NCBI GenBank assembly: GCA_050084985.1 | Contig: JBITNC010000002.1 | Coordinates: forward strand, 33,232,001-33,296,000 | Length of the DNA stretch: 64,000 bases | Source: Nageia nagi | Lineage: Eukaryota; Pinophyta | Direction of reading: 5' to 3' | Shown here: positions 10,641 through 23,557 of the stretch, piece after piece | Layout: each line of letters opens with the position of its first letter | How positions within the stretch are numbered: the first letter of the stretch is position 1 | Notes under the pieces: generated by a model | Seen by the model: only the letters and a program-made list of their open reading frames with translations | What the model was told of the DNA's origin: nothing | Database searches by the model: none | Program-made: the position numbers and the translations under genes

Positions 10641-11880
10641 ATACCCATATAACCTAAAATGGGTATGTGCATATGTCTACTCAATGCTTGTAAATTAAAT
10701 ATTATGGTTTTGAATGCCATAATAGACACATGTCTACAAAATATGGAATAAACCCTTACAACATGAATGATTCTTATTGCATTATTCCTAGGATGAATCA
10801 TTATATATGCATTGTTGACATTCTTGGTCATGTAGGCTATCCCAAGGGAGCTTTAAACTTCACTACCAAAGAACCCATTAAACCTAAATTGAGAATGTGG
10901 ATGTGTCTACTTGTTGCTTGTAAATTGAATGTTATGGTTTTGAATGCCCTTATAGATATATATACAAAATGCAAAATAAACCCTTACAACATGAGGGGAT
11001 CTTATTGCATTATTCATGGAATGAATCATTATACATGCATTACTTATTGGTCATGTAGGCTATCCTAATGGTGCTTTGAACTTCATTACCAAAATACCTA
11101 TAAAACCTGAATTGGGTGTATGTATGTGTCTACTTGGTGTTCATAACTCAAATGTTATGGTTGTGAGTGCCCTAATAGATCACATGTATGCAAGATATGG
11201 AAAAATACATGATACTTTGGAATTTTTTAATAATATACTATAAAAATATCCATAAATTTTGATTTAGGTATATGTATGTATCTACTTGGTGCTTGTAAAT
11301 TGAATATTATGGTTATGAATGCCCTAATATATCTATTGTATGCAAAATATGGAATAATACACAATGCTTGAGAATTGTTTAATAAGATATTGCCAAAATA
11401 CCCATAAAACTTGAATTAGGTATGTGAATGTGTCTACTTGATACTTGTAAATTAAATTTTATGGTTATGAGTGCCCTGGTATATCACATGTATGCAAAAT
11501 GTGGAAGAACACACAAGGCTTAAGAATTGTTTACCAAGATATTGCTAAAATACCCATAAACCTAAATTAGGTATATGGATGTGTCTACTTGGTGCTTGCA
11601 AATCAAATGTTATGGTTATGAGTGCCCTGATAGATCATATATGCAAATTATGGAATAATACATAAGGTTGATGAATTATTTGACAAGATACTCGCAAAAT
11701 ACCTATAAAAATTGAATTAGGTGTGTAGATGTCTCTACTTGGTGCTTGTAAGGTTGTGAGTGCCCTGATAGATGACATATATGCAAAATTTAGAAGAATA
11801 CAAAAGGCCCATAAATTGTTTGATAAGATGCATGATGTAAATGCAATCTCATGGTCTACAATGATTATAATATACACATA
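10640..11880 (+). pseudogene. Decayed PPR-derived tandem array, right (plus strand, about 152-bp unit)
   Basis: The block TGGATGTGTCTACTTGGTGCTTG recurs in variant form near 10883, 11106, 11258, 11410, 11562 and 11712. The last five are spaced close to 152 bp. Translation of the best copies gives MWMCLL.ACK.NVMVLNALIDIY and MNHYICIVDILGHVG, typical of PLS-class PPR and E-motif regions. The unit is not a multiple of three and stops are frequent, so no functional repeat protein is encoded. It mirrors the minus-strand array at 6.9-7.86 kb. Confidence 0.7.
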
Positions 11881-12390
11881 AAATGGGTTTTGTGAAAAAG
11901 GCCCTAGAGACTTTTATTCTAGTATCATGTAATTACTTAACAAGATACATAGAAGAATACCTTATGGGTGCTCTTTACAACCCCCTTGGATCGATTATAC
12001 TCTTTATGAAAAATTAGAAATGCTTCAAGTACTCTAACGCCCTCATCTTAGCTCTACTCTCAATGCTAAACTGGAAATGCTCAAAGTGCTCTAACCCCCT
12101 TCGCTTAAAATGGTACAAGTTAAGTGCTCTTACCCCTTCAGTTTCTCTTCTTGAAAAACTCAAAATGTTACAAGTGCCTGCCTAAGTTCCCCACATTTGA
12201 ATTATTTTTTTTATATTGAGAGGTAGTTTTTACCTTTCTTCTTAAGATTTAGGGGGGTGTTTAAAAATCACCCCTTAAAAATTGCCTTTAAAACCCAAAA
12301 ATGAGGTGGTTAAAAATCATCACATCAAAACTATCACAAATCACCCACCTCCAAAGCTCATTTTTGGTTTAGTATACTTTTATCAATATT
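11881..12390. other. Short-repeat-containing spacer
   Basis: Imperfect repeats around AAATGCTCAAAGTGCTCTAACCCCCTTC occur three or four times between about 12005 and 12180. A run with mirrored GAGGTGGTTAAAAATCA blocks follows near 12245-12370. No gene was recognised. It may be 5' sequence of the adjacent LINE. Confidence 0.35.
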
Positions 12391-12399
12391 ACAAATAAC

Positions 12400-15300
12400 T
12401 TAAATTTCTTGATCACTATCATTTATGCCCCAAACACCATAGAAGGGAGAAAGCAAATTTGGGCATAAATTACTATCCATAAATCCATGTTCCCAAACCT
12501 CCCTTGGCTTCTTGTTGGTGACTTCAATACCCCATTGCACTCTTATGAAAAATTAGGAGGAATCCCCTACAATAAACAATCCTTTACTAATTTTCATAAC
12601 TTCCTTTCATTTATGGAATTAATGGATATGGATCTTAATGGTTGTCAATTTACTTAGTCCAATTATAGAATAGATAAATATCTTATGATATGTAGGTTGG
12701 ATACATTTCTTGCCTATAATATTTGGGTGGAAATTAAGCCAAATTTCATAGCAAATTCTTTAGCCAAAATTGGGTCTAATCATATTCCTCTTATTTTCAC
12801 CACCTTTGATCAGCCATAGAAGAATATTCCTTTTAAATTTGAAAACATGTGGTTTTCGGATGAAAAGCTTGAAGAAATAAACTAAGATTGATTGGGCATC
12901 CTTTTTAGAGGTTCTAATATGTTTATAGTAGCCAAAAAGATTTATAATGTTGAAAAATAATTAAATAAATGGAATAAGGAAACCTTTGGTTGGATTCTAA
13001 AACAAAAAGAATATATCAAATCATCACTCTCCCAAATTAAAGAAAAAATTGTTGAAAAAGGATGAACTCCTAAGTTGAAAACTAAAGAGATGGATTGTCT
13101 TGTATCTTATCATATGTTATTAGTCAAGGAAGAAATCCATTGGCATTAGAAGTTAAGAGTCTCTTGTCTCAAATACTGGCATAGGAATACTCACTTTGTT
13201 AAACTCACTACATTTAAACATAGGACAAGTAATTGAATTTATGAGATAAGAAAAGCATATGGTTCTATAAATGAAGACATTGTTGAGATTAAACAACTCA
13301 AGACTTAGTTTTTTCAAAATTTGCGTATTGCTTAAGAGGATACCCAAAATGAGGCTATGATGAACTTGTTGAGTTTTATTCCCACACTTATAACAAATAT
13401 CCAAAATCAAATGTTGACTATGCCATTCACAAAACTTGAAGTTGATTCAACTAATATTAACTTAGAACATAATAAGACTCTTGGGTCTAATGGATTTATC
13501 TATGAACTTTTTCAAAAACTTTAGGGCATTCTTTATCCGGATATTTTCAAAGCACTCATCAAGTTCCAACAAGCATAAAGTCTCTTCAAATCCCAAAATG
13601 CAATATTTCTTGTCCTCATTTCCAAGGTTCATATTGCAAAGGAATTAAAATTGTTTATACCTATAAGCCTCCGGAACATGATCTACAAAATCCTTACAAA
13701 GATTATGGCTAATAGAATCAAATGAAAATTACCCAATCTAATATCAAGTGAATAAAGGGGATTCATAAAAGGAAGAAAGATCATGAACGATATTATTGAA
13801 CATCAAGAGGGTATTTATTCTACTGAAATGGGCAAAATATTCTTTCTTTTTAAGATTAGAATTGTATAAGGCTTATGGTCATGTAAACTAAATATTTTAA
13901 AATAAAGCTATGGAGAAAATTATTTTCTATTCTTTATGGTAAAATTAGATAATGGAATGTATTTGTACTCCCTCCTTCTCTGTCATCATTAATGGTGAGC
14001 TTATTTGATTCTTTAGGTTTGGAAGAGATTTGAGGTAGGGAGACCCAATTTATCCTTAGCACTTTATTATAATGTTTGAAGCCTTGGGGTGAAGAATTAA
14101 CCAACACAAAATGCAAGGAAGAATAATGGGAGTTAAATATACTCTTGGTTTCTCTCATCTATCCCACCATGAATTAAAGGATGATATCATGCTAATTGGA
14201 AAGGAAAATATTTGGGAAGCTAAAGAATTTATTGCAATCCTTTCATATTATGATAATGATTTTCAAAACAAAAATTAATTTTGATAAAAGTTAAAATCTT
14301 CTTCATCAATACTCATCACAAGAGAAAAAGAAGAATCATTAATATTATGTAATGTCCTTGTAGTAGCCTACCAAGTACATGCCTTGGGATGCCTTTATTT
14401 TGAAAGCACAAAATTGATATATGGAAGCCCTTGGTGGATATAATCCATTTAAAATTAGCTAGCTAGAAAGGTGCTACCCTGATCTTGAATGATAAATACC
14501 TATTGGTTAAGACTATTATCCAAAGTATGTTGGTATATTATGCTCCAATTTTCAAGATACCCGCCTCAATCTCCAAGATATTAATTGATCAAATTTATAA
14601 TAGAGTCTATGGACTATAAATAAATATAAAAAGATAATGATTTTAGTATTATGGGAAGTTGTGTGCAAACCTAAATGTCAAGGAGGATTGGGAATCAAAG
14701 AATTCAGAAACTTTAAGTTGGTTCTTATGGGCAAGGTTTGTTGGTGGATGGTTATTGAAATATAAGTAGATTGGATTAAAGTATGTTAAATAAAATAACT
14801 TAATGGGGATAGAAAATTTCTCAAAATTGATAACTCTCCAAATAGATCTTACTTTTGGAATAACCTTAAGAAAGCTCAATTTTTTTGTGGGAACATACAT
14901 CATGGAAAATCAGAGATGGTAGCTAGATCTTTTTTTGGGATGATTTGTGGTTTGTTAATATTACACTTACACTTATCAATGATTTTTTGCATCTTCTAGC
15001 TTGGACATAAAAAAATATAGGTGATACGACTTCATAACATATATTGATAACATGAATGGAAGGAAGGTTTGGATATACATTAATCATGCTAATGGTCCTC
15101 TCCTCTCTCAATCGAGGCCATTAATGATATGTTGTCCACCTTTCCCCACTCATAAATTTAGAATACTTATAGACCATTTTGGAATAAGAATAAGGAAGGG
15201 AAATACTTGGTTAAATTTGGATAGAACACTTTTATATCAAGGAATAATAATCACTTTACAACTCAAAAAATATAAAAGAATGGATTAACACTTTTATTGC

Positions 15301-15755
15301 TTGGTTTATCTTAATACTAACTATGGATAGTATAAGAAATATAGAGATGACTATCCCAAATTATTATCCCCTATGTCTTAGAGTAGAAGAATCGATTTTA
15401 CATCTATTCATAAAGTGTGAATACTTTGTTTAGATATGGAATATTATAGATGAAGGTAAGAAGTGGTCCATACATGAATTGATGAAGGAACTAATTAGGA
15501 GATGGACCCCTCCATTCTCTAAAGGTCCTATGAGTACTTGGTGGGACTTCTCACTTTTGATTCTATGTTGGGAATTATGGAAAGTATAGAACCATAGAAT
15601 TTTCCAAAATATAATTATGGGCAAACATAAACTAGTCATAAAAATAAAAGCTATATTAGATGAGAATGTTAAGATTGATCTCAAAATCCCCACTGACATG
15701 ATAAGATTAGATGCAAAAGTTGATTCAATTCAAAAGGAAACAAATAATGAATAAA
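12400..15755 (+). pseudogene. L1-type LINE ORF2 relic (endonuclease, RT, zinc-binding tail)
   Basis: Reading across frames on the plus strand gives the domain order of a plant L1 ORF2. The endonuclease shows 'YAPNTIEGRKQ.WA' near 12428 and 'PWLLVGDFNTPLHS' near 12500-12545. The reverse transcriptase shows 'LGSNGFIYELF', 'ISLRNMIYKILTKIMANRIK' near 13660-13725 and '.RGFIKGRKIMNDIIEHQEG' near 13755-13810. The C-terminal region shows 'CKPKCQGGLGIKEFRNFKLVLMGKVCWW' near 14660-14745 and 'ESILHLFIKCEYFV' near 15390-15430, the zinc-binding segment after RT. Many stops and frameshifts make it a dead copy. Such proteins nick DNA and prime reverse transcription on the target. Confidence 0.8.
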
Positions 15756-15877
15756 TTCCACATGTATTCGATGAATAGATCAATAATTTAATTAGTTTGG
15801 GAGATAAAGAAACTATAGTATAATTTTAAGTACTTGGAATATACATGTGAATGGCTATGGAAACAAAGAGGACTTTA
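15756..15877 (+). other. Possible start of a second LINE endonuclease, cut by the LTR
   Basis: Around 15815-15877 the plus strand can be read as 'ILSTWNIHVNGYGNKEDFM', resembling the WNIRG.GN opening of an L1 endonuclease. It stops at the left boundary of the Tat LTR. No matching continuation was seen beyond the other LTR at about 56.04 kb, so this is weak. Confidence 0.25.
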
Positions 15878-17430
15878 TGTACACATTTTTACAATTGAAG
15901 ATATTATCTGAATATTAAACCTTTTTTCTTAAGTATAAGATAATTCTTCTTAATGTTGTATTTTATAGCAAGTGACATCAACATCAATAGTGTCGCATCT
16001 TGGCTGAGGGGATATGAAGGTAATTTTGGTCAATATCATAATTTCCATAGGTTTACATCATCATGTATATTTTTGTACTATAGGAACTATGTGTTTTAAT
16101 GCAATTTAGTTGCTTGCCATATTTTTAATGTGGTGATATCTACTTTCACTTTCCACACAAGGTTCTTTGTAGGCTTTTCTATGTTTTGGATGCATTGATG
16201 TAAATAGTTACATTCTCACATTACGATATGAGATTTTACAATATGGATGTTTCTCTTTTTGAAGGATGACATCATGAGTTTTGATCTTGCATCCTATTAT
16301 AGTAGTTTAATGATAATTTTGAAGACTTGTCGCTCTTTTGAGGTAGTGGCATCATCAAGGTTTTTACCAGATTGAGACTAGTTGAATGAAGACTCAAGAT
16401 TGAATAATAATTTATTTTAAGAGCTCATATAAGTATGGAAACTCAGCCCAAGATTTAAAACTTCCATGATAAATGGTAAGAAGACTCAAAATGGCATGAT
16501 AATTCATAAAATGATGAGATAATTTTATTCAAGCTTAGAAGACATTGCAACAAAGTATAAAGCAATTCAAGAAGATGCAATAAGAGGAGATTTACACATG
16601 ATAAGGTTCAAAAAATGACAAGAATACTAGGTGATATCAAATGAGATGACATTTCATTAGTGCGAGTTGGCATCGATGACTTAGATTAGATCTTGGAGGG
16701 TCTATTGAAGATCAAGTATCTATTTCAAACAACTAGATTTGGTTGTTAGGAATTAGATTATGTTAGCTATAATTAAATTTGTAAAACTCTTATAGTCATA
16801 AAGGTATGGATAAGAGTTGTATTAATACAACATTTAGATGTATATTGTTTAGAGATTTCTAATTAATTCTATTTTACACCACCATTTTATAGGTGATTTT
16901 TGTTAGACTTTTGGACTATAAATATGATCACGATGGATGTAATATTGGTAAGATATTTCAATCATTTTCCCTTTGCAATGTGTATTATGCCTTCTATTCA
17001 ATATCAAGTATGCCCTATTTTCTCTCTCAAAGATGACTTATATTATGTTTTTCTTAAATTATTTGATGATTTACTTAGTTGCACCTTGTGAATGTTGAGG
17101 CAATTGTTATATGATATGCATATATAAGAAGTATTTGGTAAAGGTTTCTTAGAATGTGTTGCTTGAATTAGTGGCTATGAGACAAAATTCCTCCCAACTT
17201 ATTCCTATTTTAATATAACCTCAAGTTGTTCAAGGACCTTACTCTTATTTCTTTCCCTATCATTTTGAGTTTCTTTTCTTCACCATGTTCTTAACATAAT
17301 TATACTATCGATTAAATAAATAAGGAACCAACCTTCTTCAGAGACTGAATTGGCACTTATGTTAATTCATTTGATAAAGAGCCTATGATTGTAATCTAAG
17401 GGCACTTGTATTACAATAATATGATCAATA
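15878..17430 (+). repeat. 5' LTR of the old Tat element
   Basis: About 1553 bp, alignable along its length with 54484-~56037. Shared landmarks are TTTTTACAATTGAAGATATT at the start, CAAGTGACATCAACAT, GGTTTACATCATCATGTAT, TTCAATATCAAGTATG and ATAAGGAACC near the end. The inner end is set by aligning ...GATCAATA followed by TTCTTTTGG with the equivalent junction of the young element (29592/29593). The two LTRs differ heavily, including indels. Confidence 0.75.
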
Positions 17431-17780
17431 ATCTCTTCTTTTGGTAGGCTCGATGAGATAAATGTGTCTCTCCAACAATTAAGATCTAGGGTTCCATAAA
17501 CCTTAGTGGCAACTTTGTTGAAATTAAGGTATAATTATTATAATGAGATAAAATGATTTTTACCCTATGAGCTTTAGTATATTTCATGCTTATAAGATCT
17601 AAATCTAAAGCCTCGAAAGACAATCTATTTTTCCAATTTTTGGACTTAAAATCAAGAAGAGCCTTATGAATAACCAAATCCTTTTCAAACATTGATCAAG
17701 CTCTATAAACCCCTCCATTAAGAGCTCAATATTATCCCTGATACCATCAAGCTCAACCTATTCCTATTTTAACATCTAAA

Positions 17781-18640
17781 ATGGCTCAAAAAATATATCC
17801 TAATTGGGATACCATCAAACCACTACAAATTTCAACAACCCATGATATATCACCATCAACCTTAAAAGCTTTACAATACTATAATGAAATGAAAAATACT
17901 TGTGAGCATTGTATGGATGCAATTGATATGGACAAAATCCACCATATTTCCAATTAATATGTCATGCTTAAACTACTTGCCATGTCCTTTAGAGAAAGAA
18001 TTTTGGATTGGTATAGGAGCTTACCCACCAACTCTATTACTACTTGGGATCAATTAGTTGAACTATTCATCTTGGAGTTCAATGAGGTGGGAGACCCATA
18101 CTCTCTACTATCATAATTCAAATATATTAAAAGGCATGAACATGAGAACATATCAAATTCAAATATTCATTTTGAAGTCTTAGAAAAGATCCCCATAAGT
18201 GGTAAGGCCTCCTACATCCCAAGCCCTCACATATTATTTATGTACTTTTTCCCTTAATCTCGCAAACATGATCCAAATGTTGAGAGTCACTAATTTTATG
18301 AATGTATACCAAGTTACAATGCAAGTTGAGGTAGAACTTATATTTGTAGGGAAACTTCTCACCAGAATGGCCATGCCTATCTTCCAACACCTTAGTCAAA
18401 TCTTTGCATCAAAGAATACCCACCTCAAATGTTTCCTCCTTTAAACCAAATCCCTCTAGTGTTAGGGATTTCTTGGCTATAACTCTTAGGACCCTATGTA
18501 CCACCTACCATGCCTACACCATCTATGTGATTGGCACTATCTTCTTCACTTGCACACTTAGCTCTCTTAGTACCACCATAAGAAAATCATATGCCATTGG
18601 AGGGTTAAACAAGTTGAAAGCATTAGTCCAAGCATTCTCT
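17781..18640 (+). pseudogene. Tat gag relic
   Basis: The plus-strand reading starts at ATG 17781 with MAQKIYPNWD and runs through 'EHCMDAIDMDKIHHIS', 'MLKLLAMSFRERILDWYRSLP', 'LFILEFNEVGDPYSLLS' and 'QALTYYLCTFSLNLANMIQ'. It matches the gag of the young element (29740-30978) segment by segment, at roughly half the residues, and shows the retrotransposon gag (capsid) domain. A Pro-rich tail follows. There are at least two in-frame stops plus frame shifts. Capsid proteins of this type assemble the virus-like particle in the cytoplasm. This copy cannot make one. Confidence 0.8.
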
Positions 18641-19480
18641 AAGTGTTACCAAGAAAAGATCCTATCACATATATAATAGATAACATTACATGTATGGTGA
18701 AAAATAATAGAGGTATGATGGATAACAATAAATAAGATATCCTTATATATTATGGGAAGTAATACCAAAATAATAGATCTTGATAAAATAAGAAGATTAT
18801 ATCCACATGTCCTTGAATCCTATAATAAGTATGCCTTAATCAGATTAATTTTGAGCATGAAATGATCCACATATGTAGACAAGTTTCTCAATCTATTAGC
18901 ATTAAGCATAATTGGTGACCAATGGGGGATTAGCCATGGACTATTATATGGACTTACCAAAATCTAAAGTTAATTTCATAATCTTAATGTATCTTGATTT
19001 TGGAAACATCAATATTGAGATATGAGAATCCAAGAGGTTTCTTCCCATTAAGAGATAAGTGTAATATCCTATTTTAAGTTAGTTGTAGCTTTTAATCCAA
19101 TCGAGTCCTCTAAATACTCTCAAAAGGATAGTAAGTGATATTGTGATAACATATATTGTAAATATTAGAAAATAAGTACAACATAAAACTATCATGCTAG
19201 ACCTTTCTCAATAGGTAGAGCTTGAAAAGGAAAAGGTTATAAAAAAATTGGGGTTCTTGCCACTTACCAAATCCTTGAGGGAAGAGGTTAAATAATAGTT
19301 TAAGAGAAGATTCCCATATAAGAAAAAGAGGTATCAAAAATAATCCCTTATGACATAGTTGATGAATTAAAAATAATCCCTTTCAAAGTGTCTCTATATG
19401 ATACCTTAAAAATTCTCAAACAAACTATTTTTCTCATGGAAGCTTTGCTAATGTTGATGAAGGGAGATGATGCTTTCAAT
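18641..19480 (+). other. Gag-protease spacer of the old Tat element
   Basis: Heavily decayed internal sequence between the gag and protease relics. No domain is recognisable to me here. Confidence 0.4.
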
Positions 19481-19930
19481 GCTAGCTTGAAAGAAGCTTT
19501 AAGAATGCCAAGAATGGGAAAGAACATGCCCTCATCATTCTATATTTCTCTTCAAAATTAAGGACACTTAATGCATAAATGTATGTTATATACATGAGCT
19601 GCAACAATAATGAATCCCAAGAAGATCATAGATACCATTGGATTGATCCATACTAGGACCTCAATCGACATCTTGCAGTTAGATGTAACAAATGTGAAGA
19701 TTGTAGGAGTTATCAAAGATATCCTAATGAAGTTGCATAAGTGTTTGAGGGTATCATTGATTTAATACATAATGATGGTTGATCTACTATCTCTATATAA
19801 TATTTTTCTATTAAGAGAATTCATGCCAAAAGTATAATGATACCTAGTTATGGACTATTTCTCACATGATGTTTCTATTCAAAGTTAAAATAATTAAGAT
19901 CATGAATGAAGCCACTTAACCCTTCCACAT
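19480..19930 (+). pseudogene. Tat protease-region relic
   Basis: The frame near 19640-19860 reads IGLIHTRTSIDILQLDV.NVKIVG, then VIKDILMKLHKC and NIFLLREFMPK. This matches the second half of Tat aspartic proteases and the following linker ('V.VLGVI.D..V.L', then 'GMLLSRK'). The catalytic D-[ST]-G is not preserved clearly. Position between gag and the extra RNase H is as expected. Confidence 0.5.
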
Positions 19931-20129
19931 TGAAAGTGTATCTCAAGTAATAATGTTGTTAATGTAGAATATGAGATGGTAGATGCCTTGGAAGGAGAGT
20001 TGATGATAAAGGAACAAGATTTTGTCCAACTACTATATCAATTTTAAATAACTTACATGAGTACTTACTTCATTCTTAACCTAGAAGATGGTATGCTAAC
20101 CCTAACTAAAAGATGAGCTAAGAGAATAA

Positions 20130-20545
20130 GAAGTATGGTAGTTGTTATTTGATGATACTAAGTCAAATAAGGGATCTAGATTTGAAGTGTTCTTTAGGTC
20201 ACCATAAGAGGGTGATAAGTGTTTCTCTTTCTAGCTAACATGGAGTTGTAAAAATAACACTATTGAGCATGAAGCACTATGCTTAAGCTTAGAACATGCT
20301 ACCAAAATGAAAATTAAATGACTTAGCATATTTGGTGACTTTAAGCTTATATTAAATCAAGTGATTGATAGGTGTTCATCTAAACATCATTACTTAAGAA
20401 CCTATAAGTATAGAGTTTGTGACTTACTGAAGAGTTTCAATACCTTAAACTTCATTCCCATTCCCAAAAAATAGACCAACATTATTGATGCTCTAGCCCA
20501 TATAGGAGATATTTTTGACCTTATAAAGCATTGGTTTAGGAGGAA
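20130..20545 (+). pseudogene. Additional RNase H (aRH) relic upstream of RT
   Basis: The plus-strand reading gives LLFDDTKSNKGS near 20138, then NNTIEHEALCLSLEHATKMKIK, then LSIFGDFKLILNQV, then YRVCDLLKSFNTLNFIPIPKK and IIDALAHIGDI. This is the RNase H fold with its acidic positions (D in LLFDD, E in EHEAL, D in FGD, D in IIDAL). It precedes a stretch like 'FWQVFYDNDQI' that in Tat elements links aRH to RT. Tat-clade elements carry such a second RNase H, which removes RNA from the RNA:DNA hybrid. Four or more stops disable it. Confidence 0.7.
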
Positions 20546-20939
20546 AGGAGTTCAATTAATATTCAAACCCTTTGTCTTAGATATTGATTTCTTTTGGCAA
20601 GTATTCTATGATAATGATCAAATTAACCAATTGTTGGTCTAATAAATGTTGTACTCAAATTATGAAGAATATTTAACTAAATGCTTTAGTGAGGAGGATG
20701 TGATATAATTTAGGAATAATATAATTTCTAAAGACCTAAGTCCCATTGAGAATTTTTTATATATATGACCAAGTGAGATCAAGAGAAATGGTGGTCGACA
20801 AGAAAAGCTATGAGGAGATTAAGATTTTCCCTGAAAGAATTATGAAATTGGTTCCCAAAATACCCTTAATGATATTGAAAATATTATCCAAATTTATAAG
20901 AAATTTACAAGGATTATAGCCTAGTATTATGATGACTTA

Positions 20940-21850
20940 AAGGTATTCCAGAAGGATGTTATACAACAATCCATTGAATTGGTTGAAGAAGAAAAACCCT
21001 TCAGGCAAATGTACCGACTTGTTAAACTAAAGATTAAAGCAATCATCAAACAAGAGGTACTTAAGATATATCAAGCATGAATAAGTTATCCAATCATGTG
21101 TTCTACATGGCTCACTAGCTTAGTACCTGAAAGGAAAAAAAATAGAGATATCAAACTTTATGTAGATTTCCAAAATATAAACAAAGCTTCTTTAAAAGAC
21201 AATGATCATTTTCTTGCAATGGAATTAATTTTATACATAGTTGCTAGGATAAAGTGATTTTTATTTATTAATGATTTCTCTAGCTATAACCAGGTATGGT
21301 TTAAAGATAGAGATCAACATAAGACAACATTCATTATAAAGTGGGGACCTTTTGTTTTTAGCATATGCCATTTGGTTTGTCAAATATCAAATTAACTTCT
21401 CAAAGGGCTATGGTCTATGCTTTAAGTGAACTAATAAATAAAACTATCTTAGTCTACTAAGACAATGTTACAATGTTCTCCCATCATAAGAAACATCATT
21501 TGCAACATCAACAAGTTTTTTCTAGGTGTCAAGAAATTGGGATTTCTCTCAATCTAAAGAAGTACATATTAGTATTTTTTTCATGGATGAAGGAAAAATA
21601 TTGGGGCATGTTATTTCAAAAAAATAATGGTCTATAGACCCCAAAATGATTAATGCAAATATAAAGTTTACCATACCCTCAAATAAGAAAGTCATGCAGT
21701 TATTACAAGAACTAATCAATTTCATAAGGAGATTCATACAAGATTTTTTCAGGATAGTGCAAGCCATCACAAAGATGTTGAAAGAGGGAGTCACTTTTAT
21801 TTGTACACCTAAGCGAAAGTTGCATTCAAGAAAGTCAAGTTGGCCATCAT
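20940..21850 (+). pseudogene. Tat reverse transcriptase relic
   Basis: Landmarks in order are VEEEKPFRQMYRLVKLKIKA near 20980, YPIMCSTWLTSLVPERKKNRDIKLYVDFQNINKAS near 21090-21190, FLFINDFSSYNQVWF near 21255, KTTFIIKWGPFVF near 21330 and a thumb/connection piece, NKKVMQLLQELINFIRRFIQDF near 21685-21745. These are the fingers, palm and thumb of Ty3/gypsy RT. The catalytic YVDD box is degraded (a stop lies near 21460). It is non-functional and old. Confidence 0.8.
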
Positions 21851-21859
21851 TGAGGCCCT

Positions 21860-22245
21860 TGTATTGGTAAATCCATACTTCAAAAAGAACTTTACCTTAT
21901 ATGCTTATGAAGTAAAAAAGAGTATAACTACAATATTGACACAAAAGAGCAATAATAATAATGAACATCCTATTGCCTTCTTTAGTCAAACATTGCATGA
22001 AGTAGAATAAAGGAATATTTTCATAGAGAAACAAGTGTTTTCTACCATGAAATATTTAATTAAGTTCAAGCACTATGTATCTCAGAGTCATATATTTGTC
22101 CCCATTATTCATCCATATGTGAGAAGTCACATTCTACAAGGAGAAACACGAGATGGAAAAGTCGAGTGGATTGCCAAAATTCTAAAGTATGATGTGGAGA
22201 TCAAACCAACCAAGGTTATAAAAGGTAGGGCCTTATGCCAATAAT
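21860..22245 (+). pseudogene. Gypsy RNase H relic
   Basis: Contains FTLYAYEVKKSITTILTQKS, HPIAFFSQTLHEVE and, in a 69-codon frame at 22035-22244, FSTMKYLIKFKHYVSQSHIF...WIAKILKYDVEIKP. This is the gypsy-type RNase H that follows RT ('I..YSR.L...E..Y...E.E..A...A..K.R.Y') and its tether. At least one stop interrupts it. Confidence 0.75.
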
Positions 22246-22399
22246 TAGTGATAAATGCTTCTTTAGAATAAGTGTGCCTACAAAAAGATTAATAAATAGA
22301 GGTAGAGATTCTAAATTATTAAAATAACTAGATCTCATAGATAACCAAATATTTCAATACTAGTAATCTCTTGAGATAGTTAAACGACTTACAAAGGAC

Positions 22400-23557
22400 A
22401 AGATTCAAAATTAAAACACTCAAATGTACCCTAGTAGATGATAATGTACAAAAATAATCATGATGGAGTGTTGTTGAGATGCATACATCTAAAGGAGATT
22501 AGTAATATTCTAGAAGATTTCCATTCTGATCTTGTAGGAGGATATATTTTAGGTTACACAATTGTGAAAAAGATTCTACAAGCCATATATTATTAGCCAT
22601 ATATTTTGAGAATCCTTTAAGATAGCCAAATAATATAAAAAATACCCCAAATATGTAGGAAAAGGAGGATGGTTGCTATGTTTTTGCAACCAATTATGGT
22701 AGAAGAGCCTTTCTAGTAGTGGTACTCAATTTCATAGGGATAATAAGCCCAAATTATTCAGCTAGTCATAAGTTTATCTTAACCACCACTAATTATTTCA
22801 CCAAATGGGTGGACATTGTGATGCCTATGATTGCAAATCAAGAAATGATCATTGATTTCATGGAATGAATAATAAGTCATTTTGGAATTCCATAAATTGT
22901 GATATTAGATAATGATGTTGCATTTGTAGGGGGAAAATGCATAGAGTTCATGATGAAATATGGTGTACATTGGAAGACATATTTGAATTATTTTTTGCAT
23001 GGAAATGATTTAGTTGAGTCTACAAATAAGAATTTATTCATAGTTCTTGAGAGGAAAACTAGTGATAAAAAAAAGGGATAGGCACACGAAGCTTAACTTT
23101 GCTTTGTGAATAGAATGTATTACACATAAGTCATCAATCAATTCTTCTCCTTACATACTTATTTATAGGAAAAGAGAATTGCTACTTACTCATATTAAGA
23201 TCTTGGCACCCAAATTGCTCCAATAGTATGAGATATCAGACATGGATCCCATGCAACCTTGCATGAATGAATTGCTATATTTAGAATAAATGCAAAATCA
23301 AGCTTAACATGGGCTAGGTAAAAGGAACAATATTGTTAAAGGATGGTGCGATAAGAAGAAATCATCTACAAAAAAATTCAAGTAAAGAAATTTGTTATTA
23401 AAGTGGGATGAAGAGCAGGCTAAACCAAATAAGCACCAAAAAAATTATTCTCTTTGGTCTAGACCCTACCTGATCATTAAAGAGAAGGAATGCAATGCAT
23501 TTAACTTAGCATGAATGGATTATCAGATTTTATCGATCAACATTAACAACCAACATT
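22400..23557 (+). pseudogene. Tat integrase relic
   Basis: The core reads IISPNYSASHKFILTTTNYFTKWVDIVMP near 22740-22820, IVILDNDVAFVGGKCIEFM near 22900-22950 and NYFLHGNDLVESTNKNLFIV near 22990-23050. This keeps the D (in the TTTNY position it is altered), D and E landmarks of the DD35E catalytic core in gypsy integrases. The C-terminal part up to 23557 is decayed and ends at the copia A insertion. Integrase joins cDNA ends to the target. Confidence 0.75.

Noticed and set aside
15815-15877. Old Tat element inserted into a LINE endonuclease gene
   Set aside because: A WNI-like opening is visible on the left, but I could not find its continuation after the right LTR near 56.04 kb, so the claim is not supported.
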